Positions 1-6,776 of a stretch of DNA of 9,607 nucleotides are shown piece by piece (the first letter of the stretch is position 1; the number at the start of each line of letters is the position of its first letter). Position numbers and translations under genes: made by a program. This DNA comes from Candidatus Poribacteria bacterium (GTDB taxonomy: Bacteria > Poribacteria > WGA-4E > WGA-3G): contig VXZL01000458.1 in NCBI GenBank assembly GCA_009845505.1, positions 1 to 9,607 of the forward strand. Reading direction: 5' to 3'. The notes beneath the pieces are model-generated. The model made no database searches and was not told the origin of the DNA. It saw only the letters and a program-made list of their open reading frames with translations.

Positions 1-16
1 CCCGAATAAATTCGGG
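1..16. repeat. Perfect short palindrome at window edge
   Basis: The first 16 bases, CCCGAATAAATTCGGG, form a perfect 7-bp inverted repeat around AA. Transcribed, it could fold as a short GC-capped hairpin. No T-run follows on the + strand, and the left side is cut by the window edge. It could be a remnant of an upstream terminator (for a transcript read leftward out of the window or rightward into it) or one unit of a dispersed palindromic repeat. I cannot separate these from this sequence alone. Confidence 0.4.
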
Positions 17-24
17 CATCCATC

Positions 25-59
25 AAGAGAAATCCTTTACGTAAGTAAACTTATCTCTT
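25..59. other. Imperfect hairpin upstream of the sixA-like gene
   Basis: AAGAGA (25-30) pairs with TCTCTT (54-59), and inside it TTTAC (36-40) pairs with GTAAA (45-49) around GTAA. An internal loop separates the two stems. It lies upstream of the predicted promoter, so it would not be in the sixA mRNA. It may belong to an upstream gene's 3' end or be a chance structure in AT-rich DNA. Confidence 0.25.
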
Positions 60-94
60 AAAACTAAACAGCCCTGGAGAAAAGGCATCAACAA

Positions 95-123
95 TTGACA
101 TTGTGCTCTGATTATGGTAGGAT
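95..123 (+). promoter_or_regulatory. Sigma70-like promoter for the phosphatase gene
   Basis: A consensus -35 hexamer TTGACA (95-100) is followed, after exactly 17 nt, by TAGGAT (118-123), which matches the TATAAT -10 consensus at four of six positions including T1, A2 and T6. Transcription would begin near 130, giving a leader of about 30 nt before the ATG at 159. A purine-rich AAGGTGA (148-154) sits 4 nt before that ATG as ribosome-binding site. The promoter would drive both rightward genes. Prediction from motif match only. Confidence 0.55.
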
Positions 124-158
124 GGGGAATAAATACAAAAGCAAGATAAGGTGACATC

Positions 159-656
159 ATGAAAACACTTCTTATTCTGCGACACGCAAAATCGAGTTGG
201 AAGTATCCAGCACTCTCTGATTACGACCGACCCCTTAACAAACGCGGTAAACAGGATGCACCGCGTATGGGGGAACACTTGCGTCAGGAAGGATTGCTTC
301 CAGATCGGATTCTTACCTCATCGGCGAAACGTGCTCGAAAAACAGCGAACAAAGTGGCGAAAGCGTCCGGTTACACGGGAAAAGTAAAAAAACTGGAGGC
401 GTTTTACGCCAGTGTTCCTGGTGTTTACTTTGAAGCCCTCCAAAGCCTGTCGGAGAAATATCAACGCGTCATGATCGTTGGACATAATCCGACACTGGAA
501 CAACTCGTGAATCATTTGACAGGACATATCAAGCGGATGCCGACAGCAGCACTCGCTCATATCGAACTTCCTATCGAACGTTGGGACGCACTTGATTTGT
601 ATACAAAAGGAACTTTAGTCAACTTATGGACTCCCAAAACGCTTTTCACGGATTAA
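159..656 (+). CDS. sixA: SixA-like histidine phosphatase
   Basis: The 165-residue protein belongs to the histidine phosphatase (phosphoglycerate mutase-like) superfamily and is close to SixA, whose E. coli member dephosphorylates phosphohistidine on signalling and phosphotransferase proteins. The N-terminus MKTLLILRHAKSSW carries the RHA form of the RHG motif: His9 would be the phospho-accepting nucleophile, with Arg8 beside it. Other visible elements are DYDRPLNKRG (residues 21-30), the SSAKRARKTA segment with Arg58 (54-63), and GHNPTLE with the second active-site His109. The length is typical for SixA-type single-domain enzymes, and no signal peptide is present, so it should be cytoplasmic. 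The ATG at 159 has AAGGTGA 4 nt upstream and starts exactly at the family N-terminus. The 3' end overlaps the next gene by 31 nt. The substrate is unknown; a small-molecule phosphatase role is possible. Confidence 0.9.
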   Translation: MKTLLILRHAKSSWKYPALSDYDRPLNKRGKQDAPRMGEHLRQEGLLPDRILTSSAKRARKTANKVAKASGYTGKVKKLEAFYASVPGVYFEALQSLSEKYQRVMIVGHNPTLEQLVNHLTGHIKRMPTAALAHIELPIERWDALDLYTKGTLVNLWTPKTLFTD

Positions 657-2020
657 TCAAATCGTTTGCAAGGTTAACGTTTTTCTTCTTTGTAGGTGCT
701 TGTCTTCTATGTAGCACCGCATCGGCTGAAGTCGCCGTTTCGACTGCGGTAGATGGGCAATTCCTGCCGTGGGTTGTAGACGACGGTGAGGGCGGTGTCA
801 TTGTTATGTGGGAGGATTATCGGACAGGGAAGGATTGGGATGTCTATGCGCAACGTGTTGATAGTGCTGAAAAAGCGCGTTGGGAACTCAACGGATTAGC
901 AATATGCACAGCAGACAGAAACCAGCGTCGATTGCGAATGATTCGACACGACAATCACGCGATTGTTGTCTGGAACGATAGACGGGATAGAAGCAACTGG
1001 GACATCTATGCACAAGCGGTGAGTCTGGAGGGTAATGTTCTCTGGCAAACAGATGGGATTCCAGTCTGTGTGGATGCTGCCGATCAGTCAACCCAGGCGA
1101 TTATGAGTGATGGTGAAGGGGGTGCTATCTGTGTCTGGGAAGATGAACGCCGGAGTTCTGAATTTCAGGACCTTTACATCCAGCGGATTAATGCTGCAGG
1201 GGAACCGATATGGAAGGTTGATGGGATCCCTGTTTTTCCTTCAGAATCGTTGCAAAGCAATCCTATCCCGATTAGAGATGCAACCGGTGGGTTCTATATT
1301 GTTTGGTGGGACGTTATTGGTTACGAGGCGTGGCATCTAAAGGCATATCGACTGAGTCTGGATGCGGAACCGTTGTGGGAGGCTCCAATCTTTGTTACAC
1401 CGACGCGTGGCATGCAAGGCGAACCGCGGGTGATTGCCGATGGCGAAGGCGGGGTTATCGTTTTGTGGCAGGTGTATGAAAATTTTATCAACGATCAACT
1501 CTATGCACAACGGATTACCCCTGATGGTAGCAAAATGTGGAACGAAGACGGTATCCCTGTATGCACTGCTGTCGGCATCCAAAAACACGCTTCGGTTGTT
1601 AGTGATGGGAGTGGTGGGTTTATTGCAGTGTGGCGTGATGAGCGCGATGTCTATTCCGACCTATATGCACAACGTGTCCGTGGAGACGGGACACTCGCCT
1701 GGGAAAAAGATGGTATTCCTATCTGTACCGCCGGTGGTCATCAAGACAAGCCGTTCATTGTGGAAACGGAGAAGGATCGGTTTTTCGTGGCATGGGTAGA
1801 CTATCGAGAGGACTTCGGTGAAGAGAGTAGAGATGCTATCTATGGACAGCAAATTGATTTATCGGGTACATTGCTATGGGAAGAAACAGGTGTTCCTATC
1901 TCTACCAGCAAAGGAGAACATCATCCACCGTTTGTGGTTTCGATTGGAGACGGACAGTGGGCTGTTGTCTGGAGCAACATGCAGGAAGATAAAGGTGATA
2001 TTTATCTTGAGCGGTTTTAG
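626..2020 (+). CDS. Exported eight-repeat beta-propeller-like protein
   Basis: The 464-residue product has a signal peptide: basic residues to Arg16, hydrophobic LTFFFFVGACLLC, and a likely cleavage after ASA (residue 34). VGAC at 23-26 could be read as a weak lipobox, but I prefer signal peptidase I. The mature part is eight repeats of about 53-59 residues with pattern DGxGGxxVxWxDxR...DxYaQRv...G..xW..dGipVCta. The key tryptophans are at 62, 116, 171, 228, 281, 336, 390 and 449. The last repeat stops after YLERF and lacks the W..GipVCta strand, whereas the mature N-terminus begins with just that strand (VAVSTA). This fits a closed propeller with Velcro-type closure. The start is forced: ATG 626 is the only start codon before the signal peptide, inside the upstream gene. 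The AGGA there lies about 14 nt away, so translational coupling is likely. No enzyme motif is seen; a binding or structural role is inferred. Confidence 0.8.
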   Translation: MDSQNAFHGLIKSFARLTFFFFVGACLLCSTASAEVAVSTAVDGQFLPWVVDDGEGGVIVMWEDYRTGKDWDVYAQRVDSAEKARWELNGLAICTADRNQRRLRMIRHDNHAIVVWNDRRDRSNWDIYAQAVSLEGNVLWQTDGIPVCVDAADQSTQAIMSDGEGGAICVWEDERRSSEFQDLYIQRINAAGEPIWKVDGIPVFPSESLQSNPIPIRDATGGFYIVWWDVIGYEAWHLKAYRLSLDAEPLWEAPIFVTPTRGMQGEPRVIADGEGGVIVLWQVYENFINDQLYAQRITPDGSKMWNEDGIPVCTAVGIQKHASVVSDGSGGFIAVWRDERDVYSDLYAQRVRGDGTLAWEKDGIPICTAGGHQDKPFIVETEKDRFFVAWVDYREDFGEESRDAIYGQQIDLSGTLLWEETGVPISTSKGEHHPPFVVSIGDGQWAVVWSNMQEDKGDIYLERF

Positions 2021-2054
2021 ATAATGTGAGTGCTATAAAAAGTTTCTACAAAAC
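2021..2054. other. Convergent 34-nt gap without clear terminator
   Basis: The rightward propeller gene and the leftward metalloprotease gene end 34 nt apart. The gap is AT-rich, and I see no GC-rich hairpin followed by a T-run on either strand. Transcripts may end by Rho or run into the opposing gene. Confidence 0.4.
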
Positions 2055-5000
2055 CTACTTCACAATGATCATCTTCCGCGTTGCTGTGAAATTGCCTGCG
2101 GGAACGGAGTCGCGTGTGGCCTCCGTGGACAATGTATAGAAATAGATGCCACTTGCAACAGGCTCTCCGTTTCGGTTTCTACCATCCCAATAGGCTGCGC
2201 GGCTCCGACTTTGATAGATACCTGTGGGTTGGTGTCCTAAGGCTAAGGTGCGAATCAACTGTCCGTTTATGGCATAGATAGTCAATGTGACATCCGCCGG
2301 GCTTGCTAACTGATAAGGTATCCATGTCTCTGGATTAGAGGGGTTGGGGTAGTTCGGTAGTAAGTTTGTGGTGGCTGGACGGACGACAGCGGGTGCGGCG
2401 GCAACAGGTGTCGTGTCTGTATCTGTCCGGAGCACGAGGTCTATCGGATGTGCTAAACCCGTAACGACGTTTTGGATGTTCTTCCCGTTGAGATTTGCCC
2501 GTTGGATTCTCCCTGCGGCGTTCGTCCAGTATACTTTCCGTCCGTGAGTATCCACAGCGATTCCGATCGGTGAGCTTTTTAATGTAGCAAGCGTTTGAAC
2601 GTTTGTGCCGTCGAGGTTCGCGCGCTGGATTTTACCGGCATTCTTACCCGTCCGTTCCGTCCAATAAAGTTTGTCCGCAGCGACAGTGAGTCCGCCGGGT
2701 GTTTCCAGTCCGATGATAACAGTTTGAACGTTTGAACCGTCAAGGTTTGCCTGTTGGATGCGTTCAGCTGCTGCTGTCCAATAGATCTTGCCATTTGCAA
2801 TATCCAAGGTGATGTGTTCGGGGGTATCTAAGTTTGTGATAAGGTTGGCTTCAAATTTGGAACCGTTAAAGTTCAATCGCTGGATTTTGCCAATCGCGTT
2901 TGTGCAGTATATCTTTCCGTTCCGTGTGTCAATTGCAATGTCGCGAGGCACATTAAAGAAATTCTTAAGAACTTGAGCATTTGAACCATCAAGGTTTGCA
3001 CATCCTATATCACCCCGTAAATTGCCTGTCTGTTCGGTCCAATAGATTTTACCACCCTCTGTATCTACAACAAGTGCTGTTATATTCAGGACCCCCAGTG
3101 CTGTGTGCTCTACGGATGTTTGGGAGCGAATGAAGCGATGGAATCCGCTGGTCTCTGTGTCTGTCCAATAGAGAGGCGGAAGTTGCGGGTCTATGATTTC
3201 TAAAATAGGCGAGAGTTGTGTGAGATCAATATCCACTTCCAATCTGGGGTTTCGATTTGAGAGCGTCTGAAGCGGGGTTATGTCGGAAATCGGGTTTCTT
3301 GCGAGGCGTAACGTGCTGAGTTTCACAAGTTTTGTGAATGGACGCATATCGCTAATCTGATTATCTTCAAGTGACAGAATTTCCAAGTGCTCCAATTTCC
3401 GGAGCGGTCTAATACTACGAATCTTATTGCGATCGGCGCGCAAGGCCTCTAAGTTTGTTAGGGTAGCGAGGGGTGTCAAATCCGTAATTGCACCGCCGTT
3501 TATATCGCCAGAGATGTCTAAATGTTTTAGGTTCTTTAATCCACTGAGCGGGGTGAGGTCAGCCAGCGGATTGCCAGGAAGATACAAAAATTGTAGGTTT
3601 GTCAATCCGGTGAAGGGCGTGAGGTCGTTGACCTGATTGTACCCAAGTTCTAAGAACACCAAATTCGGCATTTGTGCGATGGGTGTGAGGTCTCGAATCT
3701 GATTACTTATTGCGGACAAGGATCTCAGCCGTTTGAGTTGTGTAAGCGGTGTAATGTCCGTAATTCCATTAGATCCGATTGATAGATGGACTAAATCAGG
3801 AAAAGCTGTAAACAGGTGGATGTCTAACGTAACGTTTCGGATGTCATACCCGCGCACCTCTAATGCTCGCAATCCGGTTAGTGCTTTGATTGGTGTTAAA
3901 TCCGCCACCGGATTATATGGGATAGACAGTTCCTCCAAATTTGTCAATTGTGCCAGTAGAGAGACATCAGTAATCTGATTGAACCCAAGTAATAAACGTT
4001 TCAGATTCTTTGCATGTTCAAGCCCGTCCAATTTGCCGATCTGTTTGTGAGTAGCGTTGAGGCTCGTCAAGTTTAACATATCCAATTCTGTGATATGACT
4101 TCTCCGTGTTAACCCGAGTTCATTGCGGATAGCTGCTGCCAAATTGACATCAGGAATCGAGACAACTCGCGGAGTCGGCAGGATCGCGTTGATGTCAATC
4201 GGATAGTCTTGCGATGAAAGATTACCAGCAGCATCCACAACGCGCACTGTGATAGACTGGGACTCTGGTGTGAGTTGATTCGTAGCAAACTCTACGTTCT
4301 GACTGTTGCCTTCCAATTCTTTACAGTCGATCAATTTCGATGACCCGGGATCCTCATAGATAGAAGTTGCGGGGGTCATCAAGTGTACGTGCCGGAGTCC
4401 GTCGGCATCACTTATCTTGAATCGGAAGCGGATCGTATAGTCTGGGTCCGCCTCGGCCGCGAGCATCTCAATTGTCGTTTCGTGATTGTTAGCATGCGTT
4501 CGGTGATCATTAAAATAGCGATTGGCATGCAACCATTCAGCGGTACAGCGTGCCAATTGGTCTGGGTTCTGCCCATAAGACATGATATAGGCACTTTTCC
4601 TGAAATCATGGGCTAAGCCGAAGGCGTGTCCGAGTTCGTGGGCGGTGAGTTCAAACCCTAAACGTGTATTTAAACAATCTCCGGACGCTGGAATGAAGGC
4701 GCGTCCTCCCCAATCTCCGGCAGTATTCCAAACATCTCCACCCCTTCCACAGACGCTATCAATCAATCCTGTACTCACGTCAACGACCACGAGATAGACA
4801 TTTTTTAGGAAGTCGAATCGTTGGGGGACCTCTGCAACGACTTTAGACACAGTGTCCTCATGATAGTGCGTATCAAGGAATTTCCCGGTCACGCGATGCA
4901 CGACGGCATTACCGTGCCTATCGATTTCAAATTGGAATGTTTTTCTACCGAATCCGTGGCGTTCCATCTCGTCGGCAAAAAACGCCTGCACGTTTTTTAT

Positions 5001-5171
5001 AAGCGTATCCAATTTTACATCGATGTCTGATTGCGGTTGACGGCGGTAAGGGACGAAATACACCAGTCGTACAATATTGTGAGGGTCAGTTCCTTGTGCA
5101 GCAGTATTAGGTACAAACAGCAACATCCCTAAAACAGATAGACATAACGCGGAAAGGAACTTTATTTTCAT
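2055..5171 (-). CDS. Secreted metzincin protease-LRR-YWTD propeller fusion
   Basis: The 1038-residue exported protein has five parts. Signal peptide: residues 1-25 (cleavage near TAA-Q). Metalloprotease domain: about 33-225, with zinc motif HELGHAFGLAH (178-188: His178, Glu179, His182, His188) and a Met-turn YIMSYG (Met197), which define a metzincin; I cannot name the MEROPS family. Beta-sandwich-like segment: about 240-330. LRRs: 22-residue repeats from a cap at SIPDVNLAAAIRNELGL (338-354) to about 650, of the xLxxLxxLxLxxNxIxDLTPL internalin-like type. Six-bladed YWTD propeller: about 665-915, with motifs at 667, 709, 754 (IYCTN, degenerate), 796, 835 and 880. A Pro/Ala linker leads to a FlgD-like tail (937-1038) containing NYPNPSNPETWIPYQL and YWDGRNRNGEPVASGIYFY. 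It lies 35 nt after its upstream neighbour, with no clear Shine-Dalgarno. Expected to cleave extracellular protein; target unknown. Confidence 0.88.
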   Translation of the reverse strand: MKIKFLSALCLSVLGMLLFVPNTAAQGTDPHNIVRLVYFVPYRRQPQSDIDVKLDTLIKNVQAFFADEMERHGFGRKTFQFEIDRHGNAVVHRVTGKFLDTHYHEDTVSKVVAEVPQRFDFLKNVYLVVVDVSTGLIDSVCGRGGDVWNTAGDWGGRAFIPASGDCLNTRLGFELTAHELGHAFGLAHDFRKSAYIMSYGQNPDQLARCTAEWLHANRYFNDHRTHANNHETTIEMLAAEADPDYTIRFRFKISDADGLRHVHLMTPATSIYEDPGSSKLIDCKELEGNSQNVEFATNQLTPESQSITVRVVDAAGNLSSQDYPIDINAILPTPRVVSIPDVNLAAAIRNELGLTRRSHITELDMLNLTSLNATHKQIGKLDGLEHAKNLKRLLLGFNQITDVSLLAQLTNLEELSIPYNPVADLTPIKALTGLRALEVRGYDIRNVTLDIHLFTAFPDLVHLSIGSNGITDITPLTQLKRLRSLSAISNQIRDLTPIAQMPNLVFLELGYNQVNDLTPFTGLTNLQFLYLPGNPLADLTPLSGLKNLKHLDISGDINGGAITDLTPLATLTNLEALRADRNKIRSIRPLRKLEHLEILSLEDNQISDMRPFTKLVKLSTLRLARNPISDITPLQTLSNRNPRLEVDIDLTQLSPILEIIDPQLPPLYWTDTETSGFHRFIRSQTSVEHTALGVLNITALVVDTEGGKIYWTEQTGNLRGDIGCANLDGSNAQVLKNFFNVPRDIAIDTRNGKIYCTNAIGKIQRLNFNGSKFEANLITNLDTPEHITLDIANGKIYWTAAAERIQQANLDGSNVQTVIIGLETPGGLTVAADKLYWTERTGKNAGKIQRANLDGTNVQTLATLKSSPIGIAVDTHGRKVYWTNAAGRIQRANLNGKNIQNVVTGLAHPIDLVLRTDTDTTPVAAAPAVVRPATTNLLPNYPNPSNPETWIPYQLASPADVTLTIYAINGQLIRTLALGHQPTGIYQSRSRAAYWDGRNRNGEPVASGIYFYTLSTEATRDSVPAGNFTATRKMIIVK

Positions 5172-5206
5172 GATTTATCGGTTTTGAGGGTTTACGATGA
5201 TCCGAA

Positions 5207-6373
5207 CTATTTCGGTTTTTTCATCGAACCCCAGGTCGTCGTTATGCTTCTTTGCAAGCGTGGTGCAAACTGCACCGCTTCAGGATAGCGACTCATTTCT
5301 TCACCTTGGTATGAGAGAATGAGGACATCGCCGGTTTTATATCCGCTCTGTGTGCCGTAGAAGTACTGAAAATCTAAGGCAAAACGCACCTGATTCTCCA
5401 ACCTTCTAAACAATTTTCTCGGCAGCAGGGCAATCTCTGTGTCGGCGTATTTTTCACCCCGCGCTTTTTGCGGCGTGATTAATAAACTTTCCCGACTCTT
5501 CATGTTCACGAATGCGGAACTACCATCGGTACGTGCCAAAGATAGAGCCCAGCCTTGCGTCAAATCAATGAAACGTTGTCTATGATTGCGGAGTGTAACG
5601 ACTAATCGGCGGGGTCCTCTCAATTCAACGACACCGACAATCTCTAATTGGCGTGTGGGCCCTCGTACTGCTAAACTTGAGAGCAGCCTGTACCGTTTTC
5701 CATCGTCCTGAGACTGAGGCGTGAGTTGACTTTCCTCGATAGCTTCACCTTCAATGATCGCGTACAACTCGGCTTCTGAGGATTCTGGTTCTACGATCTC
5801 CACAAAATTTTGCTGCTGCCCGTTATGGGTAGCCGTTATTGTTTGCTCTTGATTTTGGATAGCAGGTGGATTTTCCTGGCTCTCTTGAATAGATATAGGC
5901 GTTGCTTGAGGAGATAGTGGATCGGCTTGTGCATTTTGCGGAGATTGTGCATCCCCCTGACTATTTGGTGGATCAGGTAAATGACCGGCAATTCCATAGT
6001 CCTCATAGGTTGGATCTGGCGTACCAACCGCACTCAGATCATCCGGCTGCGTAAAACCTGGATTGTCATAACTACGCCCATGAACCCCTTTAACGTCACC
6101 TGCTTTAGGAGGGTTGTTCTCGCCAATCTCATCAACTTCTTCTTGTGTATACCTTGAGGTTGAATACTGATGGATATGTGTAACAAAATTTCCGTCATGA
6201 TCATAAATATCCTTGTGGATAACCAGTTCAACAATTGTACTATCTGAAGATGTTATATCAAACGGGACGGGTATATCGTGAGAATAACTCGGTTCACTTA
6301 TGATAAATGATGCCCCCAGCAGCATGCACAACACTGAGAGCAAATAGGTGTTTCTTTTTTCATAATGATTCAT
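5207..6373 (-). CDS. Exported Gln/Pro-rich protein, function unknown
   Basis: I do not recognise a family. From ATG 6373 the product has 388 residues, beginning with a signal peptide (MNHYEKRN, hydrophobic TYLLSVLCMLLGASFII, likely cut after SYS at 31). Residues 32-130 are acidic and His/Asp-rich (IHKDIYDHDGNFVTHIHQ). Residues 132-192 are low complexity, rich in Gln, Pro, Asn and Ser, and probably disordered. Residues 198-371 look folded, with beta-strand-like stretches such as QLEIVGVVELRG and GYKTGDVLILSYQG. The C-terminus is TTTWGSMKKPK, matching the end of the unrelated LamG gene in this window. Start choice: the AAGGA complement at 6383-6387 lies 9 nt before ATG 6373 and gives a clean signal peptide. 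ATG 6418 also has a ribosome-binding site (6429-6435) but adds a 15-residue polar extension. The longest frame starts at a TTG (6463) inside the MITE-like repeat and is unlikely. The downstream protease gene follows after 35 nt. Confidence 0.75.
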   Translation of the reverse strand: MNHYEKRNTYLLSVLCMLLGASFIISEPSYSHDIPVPFDITSSDSTIVELVIHKDIYDHDGNFVTHIHQYSTSRYTQEEVDEIGENNPPKAGDVKGVHGRSYDNPGFTQPDDLSAVGTPDPTYEDYGIAGHLPDPPNSQGDAQSPQNAQADPLSPQATPISIQESQENPPAIQNQEQTITATHNGQQQNFVEIVEPESSEAELYAIIEGEAIEESQLTPQSQDDGKRYRLLSSLAVRGPTRQLEIVGVVELRGPRRLVVTLRNHRQRFIDLTQGWALSLARTDGSSAFVNMKSRESLLITPQKARGEKYADTEIALLPRKLFRRLENQVRFALDFQYFYGTQSGYKTGDVLILSYQGEEMSRYPEAVQFAPRLQRSITTTWGSMKKPK

Positions 6374-6444
6374 TTTGAGTGATCCTTCAGCCGTTATAAT
6401 TGTTGTTAAATATCGCATTGTTGGATTTTCCTTTTGAGTATTTT

Positions 6445-6576
6445 CTACATAGGACTTACGCAATTTTGACTGCAGTCCGTTCTGTTAGATGAGAACTTTC
6501 CGAAAACAGAGCGTTCTCCTGCCACAAACTGGGAAGTTTGTGCTACAAAAGCGCAGCATGCGTAAGTCCTATATAG
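6445..6576. mobile_element. MITE-like element with 18-bp inverted ends
   Basis: CTACATAGGACTTACGCA (6445-6462) and the complement of 6559-6576 (CTATATAGGACTTACGCA) match at 17 of 18 positions, bounding a 132-bp segment with no coding capacity. Inside, CACAAACT-GGGA-AGTTTGTG (6523-6542) is a perfect 8-bp hairpin, and GAGAAC/GTTCTC (6491-6496, 6513-6518) a weaker one. Flanking TA dinucleotides would fit an IS630/Tc1-mariner-type insertion, but a TA duplication is weak evidence. Size, terminal inverted repeats and lack of a transposase fit a miniature inverted-repeat element moved by a transposase encoded elsewhere. It sits between two co-oriented genes, just upstream of the start of the 388-residue protein gene. 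Confidence 0.7.
6523..6542. repeat. Perfect hairpin inside the MITE-like element
   Basis: CACAAACT GGGA AGTTTGTG has an 8-bp stem and a 4-nt loop and would fold in RNA from either strand. There is no adjacent T-run, so it is not a classic intrinsic terminator. It could affect readthrough or mRNA stability between the genes on either side. Confidence 0.5.
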
Positions 6577-6776
6577 GTAAAAACGTTAGCGAGAGAGGTT
6601 GGGTTTCAAACGAGACGATCTGTGAGGGTCTCTATAACCCGCAGGCTCTGAACGCGTGTTATACCATTTCTAAAAGTTTATATCGCATTAATTGCCGTTT
6701 CATGCACAGGCTAAAGCATAGTGCGACGCGCCTGCAGACACTAAAGTTTATGCTACAATTTCAATCAGAAAGGGTG
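6577..6776. other. Non-coding gap with imperfect hairpin
   Basis: About 200 nt between the MITE-like element and the stop of the LRR/propeller gene contain no supported gene. AGCATAGTG (6715-6723) pairs with CACT (6739-6742) and TATGCT (6749-6754), with AAAGTT (6743-6748) bulged out, giving an imperfect hairpin just downstream of the leftward gene. No T-run follows, so a terminator call is weak. On the minus strand, TGGTATAAC (complement of 6658-6666) resembles an extended -10 (TGn plus TATAAC) and could start a leftward transcript near 6651 for the next gene. I see no convincing -35. Confidence 0.35.

Noticed and set aside
51..278. Leftward 75-codon open frame at the left end
   Set aside because: It is antisense to the promoter and the first 120 nt of the phosphatase gene, and its composition is not protein-like.
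1434..1799. Rightward 121-codon frame within the propeller gene
   Set aside because: It is an out-of-frame reading of the repeats; the main frame has clear periodic motifs.
3240..4130. Regular ~66-nt repetition suggesting a CRISPR-like array
   Set aside because: The period is that of 22-residue LRR codons, is degenerate at DNA level and lies inside an open reading frame.
6374..6463. Longer N-terminus for the 388-residue protein, starting at TTG 6463
   Set aside because: The TTG lies inside the inverted end of the MITE-like element and would put 30 polar residues before a clean signal peptide; ATG 6373 has a good ribosome-binding site. ATG 6418 remains possible.
6715..6754. Intrinsic terminator for the LRR/propeller gene
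   Set aside because: The hairpin is imperfect, with a 6-nt bulge, and no T-run follows on the transcribed strand.
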